Positions 33,879-41,632 of a stretch of DNA of 41,632 nucleotides are shown piece by piece; the stretch's first letter is position 1; each line of letters begins with the position of its first letter. Position numbers and translations under genes: made by a program. The stretch is from Anaeroplasma sp. (lineage in GTDB: Bacteria > Bacillota_I > Bacilli_A > Acholeplasmatales > Anaeroplasmataceae): NCBI GenBank assembly GCA_022768655.1, contig JALEQD010000010.1:1-41632 (forward strand). The letters are read 5' to 3'. The notes under the pieces were generated by a model. It ran no database searches. It was not told where the DNA came from and was given only the letters and a program-made list of their open reading frames with translations.

Positions 33879-35093
33879 TTAATCCTCTTCAAAGTAATAG
33901 ATTCTTTCTATCATTTTATAGCTTGATAATGATAAGCTTTTAATAATTGGAGAATATTTATCTAATGATTTAATTGAACCATCTGGTAATAAAACCTTAA
34001 TATCCATAATATCTGTTTTTTTACTGTGAGAATATGCAACCTGAGATACTACAGTATTCTTATAATAATATTTACCATTAGGATTATCATATTTTTTAGC
34101 AAGATTATCTAAAAAATTTGGATCAGGATCATTTGCTAATTCTACAAATTTAAATAAATGTCTATTTTCAAACGCAGTTGCAAGTGTTTTTAATACATGA
34201 TCATTAGATTTTGTTAATTGTTTTATAAAGCCATTAACATATGCATCATCTAAATTAATATATTCTAAAATATCATTACAACCATTTAAAACATTAATAA
34301 AAGAAGATATATTAGCATCAATTTCAATATTTTCCTTTACTAAATCCTTAATTCTATTGTATATTCCTTCTAATAAGCATTCATACGCTCTAGCAACAGG
34401 ATGATAATAAACCTGGAAATACATATGATATCTACTCATCAAATATGATTCAATAGAATGTACTCCACTTGCACGAACTAGTAATTTATTATCTACCATT
34501 TTCATACTTCTTAATATTCTAAAATAATCAATATGTCCGTATGCTGCCCCAGTAAAATATGCATCTCTTGATAAATAATCCATTCTATCAACATCTAATT
34601 GTGATGATACTAATGATTCAATTAAAGGAAATTTACCATCATGACTAATAACAGATGCAATATCATCAGCAAGTGTATCTGATATTGATAATATTTTATT
34701 AACACTAGATTTTTCTGATTTAATAATATTAACAGTCATTTCCTCATGATTTTTTTCAATAACATGCTCAAAAGCATGACTATATGGACCATGTCCTATA
34801 TCATGAAGTAGTGCAGAGCATAAAAACACCAGTTTTTCATATTCTGATATTTCATTCATTCCTTCTACATTTATCAAAACCAAATTAGCCATTTGATAAA
34901 CACCTAATGAATGTGTAAATCTTGAATGCTCAGCAGTTTGAAATACCATACTAACACCAGATAATTGACGAATTCTACGTAATCTTTGTACTTCCTTTGA
35001 ATCAATTAAATCACTTATTAATTTGTAATCAACTGTTATATATCCATAAAGTGGATCACGAAAAACCTTTGTTCTTTCTAATTTAGTAAACAT
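33879..35093 (-). CDS. HD-domain phosphohydrolase (dGTPase-like, YwfO type)
   Basis: This is a 404-residue cytoplasmic HD-superfamily metal phosphohydrolase. VFRDPLYGYITVD opens the protein, TAEHSRFTHSLGVYQM gives the first metal His, and ALLHDIGHGPYSHAFEHV holds the HD pair. LDVDRMDYLSRDAYFTGAAYG and the later RYHMYFQVYYHPV are typical of the YwfO-like group related to dGTP triphosphohydrolases. The nucleotide substrate is not known. AGGTGAT lies just before the ATG. It is the first gene of the cluster leading to ispE and diverges from the giant lipoprotein gene. Confidence 0.88.
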   Translation of the reverse strand: MFTKLERTKVFRDPLYGYITVDYKLISDLIDSKEVQRLRRIRQLSGVSMVFQTAEHSRFTHSLGVYQMANLVLINVEGMNEISEYEKLVFLCSALLHDIGHGPYSHAFEHVIEKNHEEMTVNIIKSEKSSVNKILSISDTLADDIASVISHDGKFPLIESLVSSQLDVDRMDYLSRDAYFTGAAYGHIDYFRILRSMKMVDNKLLVRASGVHSIESYLMSRYHMYFQVYYHPVARAYECLLEGIYNRIKDLVKENIEIDANISSFINVLNGCNDILEYINLDDAYVNGFIKQLTKSNDHVLKTLATAFENRHLFKFVELANDPDPNFLDNLAKKYDNPNGKYYYKNTVVSQVAYSHSKKTDIMDIKVLLPDGSIKSLDKYSPIIKSLSLSSYKMIERIYYFEED

Positions 35094-35191
35094 TTAATCA
35101 CCTGCTTAAAATATCATTAATTAAATTATATATTATTATTTATCATTTTTAAATCATTTATATTTTTTTCTTAATTATAAAAAAAGTATGC

Positions 35192-35197
35192 TATAAT
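35192..35197 (+). promoter_or_regulatory. Extended -10 promoter of the giant lipoprotein gene
   Basis: TGCTATAAT is an extended -10 element (TGN-TATAAT), about 37 bases upstream of ATG 35235. There is no good -35. No cre site was found here, unlike the other lyase gene. Confidence 0.5.
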
Positions 35198-35234
35198 TGT
35201 AAAAAAAAGAAATCAAAGAAAAATGGTGATACAT

Positions 35235-38200
35235 ATGAAAATTATAAAAAAATTATTACTTATACTTCCAATTTTTAGCTTAGCATTTATAACATCATGT
35301 GGTGAAAATGATAATCCAAACAATAATCAAATAGAAAAAGAAGAATATTCTATTGATTTTGTTGTTAATGGAATTACTATTAATAATATTAAAGTAAAAG
35401 AAGGTAATGCAATTACATTACCAAATGAGCCTAATATAACAGGTTATACTTTTGATGGTTGGTTTTTAGATCAGGAATTTAAAAATAAATTACCTGATAA
35501 TTATATTCCTAATGGTAATATCACTATTTATGGTAAAACAACACCAATTGAAAAAGAAATTACAATTACGTTTGTTGCTGATACAACATCAACAGTAAAA
35601 ATTAAAGCAAATAGTAAGGTAGTAGAGCCAGAAGCTCCAACAAAGGAAGGATATACCTTCGATGGCTGGTATTTGAATAATTCATCAAAAAAATTTAATT
35701 TTGATACTATTATTACTGATAATATGACTTTGTATGCTAAATTTACAATAAATGAATATACTGTTTCATTTAACACATTTAGTGAAAGCACAATAGAAAG
35801 TAAAACAGTAAAATACAATACAACAATTAAAGCACCTACTGCGCCAACAAAGGAAGGCTATATCTTTGATGGCTGGTATAGTGATGAAAATTTTGTGAAT
35901 AAATTTAATTTTAATACACCAATTACAGCAAATACTACCTTGTATGCTAAATGGAATGCTTTACAATTTAATGTTACATTTAATACAAATGGTGGTAATA
36001 CAATTAATCCATTAGTTGTAGATTATAATACTGTATTAAATTCATTAGAGGTACCAACAAAGAAAGGCTATACCTTTGAAGGTTGGTATACTAATTCTAG
36101 CTTAACATCAAAATATAATAATACACCAATTACAGTAAATATCACATTATATGCAAAATGGAAAATAAATGAATATACTGTTTCATTTAATGTAAATGGT
36201 AATATCACAACACAAAAGGTAAATTACAATCAAAAAGTAACTAAACCTACTGATCCAAGCATAACAAATGGTAATTTTGCTGGTTGGTATACAGATAATA
36301 CTTATAATACATTATTTAATTTTGATACACTAATTACAGCAAATATCACATTATATGCAAAAATAAGTACAAACCCTATCGCAACATTTTATGTTGATAA
36401 TGCAATTTATGATTATGTTGAGGCTGATAGTAACAATAAAATATTAAAGCCAACTGATCCAACAAAAACAGGTTATACATTTATTAATTGGTATAAAGAA
36501 TCTACATTAACAAATGTCTTTAATTTTAATGAAGCAATATCTAATAATATTACTTTATATGCAAAATTTGGAATTAACACATATACTGTAACATTTAATA
36601 ATGATGGTAATATTACAACTCAAGAAATAGATTATAATCAAAAAGCAGTAAAACCAAATAATCCTTCTAAGGAGCATTATGATTTTATTGGCTGGTATTT
36701 AGATAATTCAACAAATGAATTTAATTTTAATACACCAATTATAGAAAATATTACTTTATATGCTAAATATACACTAAGTAAATATACTGTAACATTTAAT
36801 GTAAATGGTGGTTCTTTAGTTCAAAATCAGCAAATTGAATATAATAAGCTAGCAAATGAGGTTACAACAACAAAACAGCATTATACATTTGAAGGCTGGT
36901 ATACTGATTCTAGCCTAACAAATAAATTTATTTTTACTACTCCAATTACTGAAAATATTACATTATATGCAAAATGGGTAGAAAATAATAAATATACTAT
37001 TACATTTATTACTGATGATGTAACATATTTAACTACAACAGTTTATGAAAATGAGCTTTTAACAAAGCCAGCTAATCCTACAAAGGATGATTTATCATTT
37101 GAAGGCTGGTATACTGATTCTAGCTTAACAACTAAGTATGATTTTACAGAACCAGTTACAGAAGGCTTTAGCTTATATGCAAAATTTATTGAAACTCCAT
37201 TTACTGTTACAAATAATGGTGGTTATAATGAAGGAGCATATGTAGAATTTGAACTATTACCAGCATCAAATGTATCAAATTATAAAGTTTCATATAAAAA
37301 ATCAACTGATTCTAGCTACACACAAATTGATTCTAATTTAATTAGATTAATCGATACAACAACAGTAAGAGCTGATATCTTAGGCTTAAGTAAGGGTACA
37401 TATTCAATTAAAATTGAAACTACAGGAATAAGTACAAAAATTGAAGCCTATGTTAATAACATTAGTGTATCTGAAAACGATCGTTCAGGCTATGCTCATT
37501 TTAATAATTTAACTGGTGTTGGTGGTTATAACAATGATGGTACAGTAAAATCAAATGCACAAATAGTATATGTTAGTGAAGAAAATAAAAATACAGTTCA
37601 ATGTGTTATTGGAAGTAAAACATATACTGGTATTTCTGCGATATTACAAGCACAAAAAAATAATTCTAATCCATTAATCATTAGAATTATTGGTACTGTA
37701 TCTGCCGCAACATGGAATAAAATTGATTATAAAACAACATCAACAACACAAATCACACCTGATAAGGTAATAGGAAGTAATGGTAAAGCATTATCACTTA
37801 AAAATTACACAGAAGAAGAAATAATAAGTGGTGGATTTAATACATTAAATACCACAAAATATTCAAAATTAAATGGTTTATCAAATCGAATTAAATATGA
37901 TTCTTCAAAAAAAGAATTTGATTCATATTACAATATGCTTGATGTATCATCAGCTAAAAACGTAACAATTGAGGGTGTTGGTACAGATGCGACATTATTT
38001 CAATGGGGAATAACTTGGAAATCATGTCAATCAATTGAAGTAAGAAATCTAACATTTAATGATTATACAGAGGATGCTTGTAGCTTTGAGGGTGGATCAA
38101 GTGAAAACACTGAATCATTATCTAATTTCACATCAAAATATTATTGGGTACATAATAATACATTCAATTTAGGTGTAAATTATTGGGATGTATGTAATGA

Positions 38201-41200
38201 ACAGGATAAACATGAGGGTGATGGTTGTACAGATTTTAAATATGTAGCAAATGTTACTATATCTTATAATCATTATTACAAAACTCATAAGACAGGTCTA
38301 GTTGGTGGTGGTGATACACAGCACAGTGCAAACTTTACATTTCATCATAACTTCTACGACCAATGTCAATCAAGATTACCATTTGCAAGACAAGCAAATA
38401 TGCATATGTATAATAACTATTATTATGGTTCAACAGGTACAAATATGCAAATATATGCTGGAGCATATGCATTTATAGAAAATTGTTATTTTGAAAAAGT
38501 AAAAAACCCTATGGTTATGAAAACAGGTGGTGAAAGTACTTCATTAGGCTTTGTAAACCGTATAGGTGCAGCTAAGCTATATAATAATGTATTTAATGGC
38601 TGTAGTGGTACAAATAATGGTACAGTTGTTTCATCAAGAACAAAAGCTGTAACAAATGAAAATTGTTATAATCAAACATTTGATACAGATTCAAGTGCTT
38701 TCTATTATGATAGTACAAATCAAAAATCAAAGGTTACTTTACTTACAACACCAGAACAAGCAAAAATAGATTGTCAAAAATATGCAGGTACATTAACAAA
38801 AAATATGACTACTCCATCTACTGATATAACTGGTGGAAAAATTGAAACAAAAACATTTACAATAACATTTAATACAAATACTACTGATGTAGAAAAAGAA
38901 CCTCTAACTGTAGTTGAAGGAAATAGTATTACATTACCTAGCTTAGAAAGAACAGGCTATACATTTGGTGGTTGGTATTTAGATTCAAGCCTTACAACAA
39001 AAGCAAATGATGAATTTATTCCAACAGCAAACACTACCTTATATGCAAAATGGACTGAAAAATCAAATGTATCAGGAATAATTGCAGATGATATAGATGT
39101 TGGAACATCATATACTTCAGGAAGTAAAATTTATGATGGTGATTCATTCAGTGTAACCACAACAGGTATTAACCCAAAAATTTCTAAAAATTATTCAAAC
39201 GCAGTAGCTAATGATTCTTCTAATCTTACATTTACAACCGCATTTTTACCTGGTGGAACAACAAATGGTGGTTCAGTAGGCTATACAATTACAGCTAAAA
39301 AAACAACCATAGTTACTATTTACTTTACAATAACAGATTCAAAATTTACAACATCTGATCAATCAAAATCTGGTGAATTAAGAATTAATTCTAGTATAGT
39401 TACAACAATATCTGGAAGTAAATCAAACAAAATTGCTTATGCCTATAAGCTTAATATTACACAAGGACAAACATATTTTGTTGATTCATCTTCAAATCGT
39501 TTAGCTATATTTGCAATAATTGAAAATAATACAACTGAAGCAAATCCTACTAATGAAATATTAAACAGTATTTCATTAGGTTTTAATCAAACTGAATTAT
39601 TATCTTCAGGCTCTACAGCCGGAAACAGCGTTTATTATAATCATACTATAAAAAGAATATATAATTTAGGAGAAAGCTTTGATAGTTCATATCTAACAGT
39701 TACTAAAAATTCAACAATTGAAGGAACAACCGCTGATGTAATATTATTGTCTTCTGAATACACAATTGATTCTTCTTCATTTAATAAAGATGTAGAGGGA
39801 ACATATACAATCACAGTTTCTGTAACAATCGGTGATATTACAAAGCAAGATAGCTTTAAGGTATCTGTTGTTAATACATCTGTTTCTATAATTAATAATA
39901 TTGCCCAAGTTAAAGTAGATAAGACATATACAGGTATTATTGGAGCAATAGTTGATAATTATAATATGTTTACTTATATTGAAGAAGCATTAGAATATTT
40001 AGAATTAAATACATCATCAACACAAGAAAAATATCTATTAATAGCTGATGGTCTTTACAATGAAAAATTAGAAATAAATATACCTAATTTAACAATTTGT
40101 GGAACTAGCAAAGATAATACTATTATTGAATGGAATTCATTATATGGTATTAAAGATGAATCAGGATTTGAGCAGGTTACAGATTCAACACAAACTGTCG
40201 CAATAAGATCTAAAGCTACAAATGTCACAATTAAAAATCTAACAATTTCTAATTATTGGAATAGTGTAGATGTATTTAATCAAGCATTTGGTACAAATTA
40301 TAACGAGCATAGAGCATTAGCACTACTAGTTCAAACTGATAAATTCATTATGGATAATTGTAAATTATTAGGTTATCAGGATACATTAGAATTAATGACA
40401 GGTAGACAAATAATAAAAAATACCTATATTTCTGGTACAACTGATTTTATTTTTGGTACTAATAATACAACATATTTTTATAGATGTGAAATACATTCTA
40501 TTTCAACAGGTAAAACAGATGGTGGCTTTATAACAGCCTTTAAGGGCTCTAATAAAGGAGAATCTGATTACATTGAATATGGTGCAATCTTCAATGAATG
40601 TAATTTTACAGCTGATAGTGATGTAATATCAGCAGGTAATACCGCAATTGCACGTCCTTGGAATATTTATTCAAGTGTAATGATAATGAATTCAACACTT
40701 GCAGGCCATATTTCAACAAAAGGATATACAGATGGCACAACAAAAAATCAAAGATATGTAAAAATGAGCTCTGTTGCCCCTAATCTTAATACAATAAAAT
40801 TCTATGAATATAATAATACAGGTGCTGGTGCAATATCTACATCAGTTACTGGATGTACAGTAATAACTGATGCCACTTTAGCAAGTAATTATTCAGATTA
40901 TTCAAAAATATTTGGTGTTACAAATGGCGCACTAAAATTTTATTCTCAGCCATGGAATGGTGATTCAAATGAAGTAATAGCTGATGAATCAATATATTAT
41001 TTCTTTAATGGCGAGGAATCTTCTACAGGTACATCATATACATATACTCAAGCAATTGAAAATTCAAGTACAATAGTAGAGTGGAATGGTTTATCAATAA
41101 ATACTTCATCAAATGGTAAGCTTGCTTATAATACAGCTGGTTATACACAATTTAATACAAACACAACAATCACATTAACTGTTAAGAGTGGATATTCATT

Positions 41201-41357
41201 TACAATTTTAAGCTATCCAGGCCAACATAATTACACAGTTAATAATGTAGCAGTAACAGCTGATGAATATACAATTAATTGTACTGAGGAAACAACTATA
41301 GTTGTTAAAGCAACTAGTACATCATATATTTATTCAATCATATTAAGAAAAATATAA
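35235..41357 (+). CDS. Giant PL1 pectate lyase-CE8 pectin methylesterase lipoprotein
   Basis: This is a 2,040-residue surface lipoprotein. The signal peptide ends in lipobox ITSC. Nine InlB-like repeats (GYTFDGWYLD ... ITLYAKW) fill about 30-660, followed by an FN3-like stretch. A PL1 pectate lyase domain spans about 750-1185 (NVTIEGVGTDATLF, HKTGLVGGGDT, SRLPFARQANMHMYNNYY). A tenth InlB repeat lies at about 1205-1275, then a beta-rich module and a Big-like domain to about 1555. A CE8 pectinesterase spans about 1560-1920: ADGLYNEKL, GYQDTL, GTTDFIFG, ARPW. The conserved upstream Gln of QAVAL is Arg here (HRALAL). The protein should both demethylate and cleave pectin. ATG 35235 is chosen over 35223 on the GGTGAT site. 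Confidence 0.9.
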   Translation: MKIIKKLLLILPIFSLAFITSCGENDNPNNNQIEKEEYSIDFVVNGITINNIKVKEGNAITLPNEPNITGYTFDGWFLDQEFKNKLPDNYIPNGNITIYGKTTPIEKEITITFVADTTSTVKIKANSKVVEPEAPTKEGYTFDGWYLNNSSKKFNFDTIITDNMTLYAKFTINEYTVSFNTFSESTIESKTVKYNTTIKAPTAPTKEGYIFDGWYSDENFVNKFNFNTPITANTTLYAKWNALQFNVTFNTNGGNTINPLVVDYNTVLNSLEVPTKKGYTFEGWYTNSSLTSKYNNTPITVNITLYAKWKINEYTVSFNVNGNITTQKVNYNQKVTKPTDPSITNGNFAGWYTDNTYNTLFNFDTLITANITLYAKISTNPIATFYVDNAIYDYVEADSNNKILKPTDPTKTGYTFINWYKESTLTNVFNFNEAISNNITLYAKFGINTYTVTFNNDGNITTQEIDYNQKAVKPNNPSKEHYDFIGWYLDNSTNEFNFNTPIIENITLYAKYTLSKYTVTFNVNGGSLVQNQQIEYNKLANEVTTTKQHYTFEGWYTDSSLTNKFIFTTPITENITLYAKWVENNKYTITFITDDVTYLTTTVYENELLTKPANPTKDDLSFEGWYTDSSLTTKYDFTEPVTEGFSLYAKFIETPFTVTNNGGYNEGAYVEFELLPASNVSNYKVSYKKSTDSSYTQIDSNLIRLIDTTTVRADILGLSKGTYSIKIETTGISTKIEAYVNNISVSENDRSGYAHFNNLTGVGGYNNDGTVKSNAQIVYVSEENKNTVQCVIGSKTYTGISAILQAQKNNSNPLIIRIIGTVSAATWNKIDYKTTSTTQITPDKVIGSNGKALSLKNYTEEEIISGGFNTLNTTKYSKLNGLSNRIKYDSSKKEFDSYYNMLDVSSAKNVTIEGVGTDATLFQWGITWKSCQSIEVRNLTFNDYTEDACSFEGGSSENTESLSNFTSKYYWVHNNTFNLGVNYWDVCNEQDKHEGDGCTDFKYVANVTISYNHYYKTHKTGLVGGGDTQHSANFTFHHNFYDQCQSRLPFARQANMHMYNNYYYGSTGTNMQIYAGAYAFIENCYFEKVKNPMVMKTGGESTSLGFVNRIGAAKLYNNVFNGCSGTNNGTVVSSRTKAVTNENCYNQTFDTDSSAFYYDSTNQKSKVTLLTTPEQAKIDCQKYAGTLTKNMTTPSTDITGGKIETKTFTITFNTNTTDVEKEPLTVVEGNSITLPSLERTGYTFGGWYLDSSLTTKANDEFIPTANTTLYAKWTEKSNVSGIIADDIDVGTSYTSGSKIYDGDSFSVTTTGINPKISKNYSNAVANDSSNLTFTTAFLPGGTTNGGSVGYTITAKKTTIVTIYFTITDSKFTTSDQSKSGELRINSSIVTTISGSKSNKIAYAYKLNITQGQTYFVDSSSNRLAIFAIIENNTTEANPTNEILNSISLGFNQTELLSSGSTAGNSVYYNHTIKRIYNLGESFDSSYLTVTKNSTIEGTTADVILLSSEYTIDSSSFNKDVEGTYTITVSVTIGDITKQDSFKVSVVNTSVSIINNIAQVKVDKTYTGIIGAIVDNYNMFTYIEEALEYLELNTSSTQEKYLLIADGLYNEKLEINIPNLTICGTSKDNTIIEWNSLYGIKDESGFEQVTDSTQTVAIRSKATNVTIKNLTISNYWNSVDVFNQAFGTNYNEHRALALLVQTDKFIMDNCKLLGYQDTLELMTGRQIIKNTYISGTTDFIFGTNNTTYFYRCEIHSISTGKTDGGFITAFKGSNKGESDYIEYGAIFNECNFTADSDVISAGNTAIARPWNIYSSVMIMNSTLAGHISTKGYTDGTTKNQRYVKMSSVAPNLNTIKFYEYNNTGAGAISTSVTGCTVITDATLASNYSDYSKIFGVTNGALKFYSQPWNGDSNEVIADESIYYFFNGEESSTGTSYTYTQAIENSSTIVEWNGLSINTSSNGKLAYNTAGYTQFNTNTTITLTVKSGYSFTILSYPGQHNYTVNNVAVTADEYTINCTEETTIVVKATSTSYIYSIILRKI

Positions 41358-41363
41358 AAGTAT

Positions 41364-41405
41364 AAAATGGATATATTTCAAAATTATTGAAATATATCCA
41401 TTTTT
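41364..41405 (+). terminator. Terminator of the giant lipoprotein gene
   Basis: A 17-bp perfect stem, AAAATGGATATATTTCA (41364-41380) with its complement (41388-41404), has a 7-base loop and ends in T5. Confidence 0.85.
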
Positions 41406-41539
41406 GACATTATATTAATTTTTTCATATTTTAAAACTTTTTTTAAAAAAACTATATAATTCTAACTATTATTTATATGAAGGAGTAAAAAACCTTATTT
41501 TTTTTACTTCAAATTATAATAATAAGGAGAAAAAGAAAT

Positions 41540-41632
41540 ATGAAAAATGAAAATCTAAATGAACCAAATTTTAATTTAACAAATGATGTATTATTTAAGG
41601 ATTACTACAGTAATCCAGACAACCTAAGTGTA
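41540..41632 (+). CDS. Rpn-like PD-(D/E)XK nuclease/transposase, 5' end only
   Basis: AAGGAG sits 10 bases before ATG 41540 and the frame is open to the window edge (31 codons). FNLTNDVLFKDYYSNPDN resembles the start of the Rpn family (recombination-promoting nuclease, PDDEXK_2), where NDxLFKxxF is typical. The catalytic region is beyond the edge, so the call is tentative. Confidence 0.55.
   Translation, partial: MKNENLNEPNFNLTNDVLFKDYYSNPDNLSV

Noticed and set aside
35528-35818. 96-residue minus ORF opposite the InlB repeats
   Set aside because: Antisense to a well-supported frame; hydrophobic product due to complementary repeats.
35300-37200. The tandem repeats as a CRISPR array
   Set aside because: They are diverged protein-coding repeats of about 200 bases in one open frame; no CRISPR-type spacing occurs anywhere in the window.
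1-41632. tRNA or rRNA genes
   Set aside because: None recognised by eye; the only structured RNA I can support is the T-box leader.

Overview
The window is low-GC DNA from a spore-forming member of the Bacillota (Firmicutes). Support comes from the oriC region with dnaA, dnaN, recF, gyrB and gyrA; a T-box riboswitch before asnS; the spore genes cwlJ, gerQ and yabG; an ispE gene of the MEP isoprenoid route; and many lipoproteins with InlB-type repeats. TGA is used as a stop (for example the S4 gene before recF), so the code is standard, unlike Mycoplasma. Very high A+T, a gyrase operon reading away from oriC, and many surface lipoproteins would fit an uncultured gut lineage near Erysipelotrichia or the Mollicutes. 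That placement is inference.

Layout. 1-1908: an IS3-family element that starts exactly at base 1. Its orfB has an in-frame TAG, and a small antisense passenger ORF lies inside the element. 2143-10641 (minus): an operon of ABC-transporter ATPase, two permeases and a substrate-binding lipoprotein, followed by a thermonuclease (SNase) lipoprotein and a large OB-fold/Ig-like lipoprotein. This looks like a surface system for degrading nucleic acid and importing the products. 10804-14107 (minus): a T-box leader, asnS, and a ComEC-like metallo-beta-lactamase lipoprotein. 14145-15486 (plus): cwlJ-gerQ behind a textbook sigma-E promoter, then a HIT protein. 15586-16462 (minus): a HepT/MNT toxin-antitoxin pair whose antitoxin carries an N-terminal HTH. 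16583-18898 (minus): a PD-(D/E)XK nuclease fused to an XPD/DinG-type FeS helicase.

18981-30395 (minus) is the replication locus: gyrA, gyrB, recF, an S4 protein, dnaN and dnaA. A complete pectate-lyase lipoprotein gene, with its own CcpA (cre) site and terminator, sits between dnaN and the S4-recF unit. DnaA boxes lie on both sides of dnaA (28990-29076 and 30441-30608), so oriC is bipartite. 30854-35093 (minus): a cluster of HD-domain protein, rnmV, ksgA, yabG and ispE, reading toward oriC. 35235-41357 (plus): a giant lipoprotein of about 2,040 residues. It has ten InlB-type repeats, a family-1 pectate lyase domain and a family-8 pectin methylesterase domain. A truncated Rpn-like nuclease gene runs off the right edge.

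Together the accessory genes describe a cell that attacks pectin outside the cell with lipid-anchored enzymes, under carbon-catabolite control for at least one of them, and that probably scavenges nucleic acid. The main curiosities are the accessory polysaccharide lyase inside the core replication operon, the PL1-CE8 fusion, the nuclease-transporter operon, and gerQ, which seems to lack any ATG, GTG or TTG start for its conserved tyrosine/proline-rich N-terminus.
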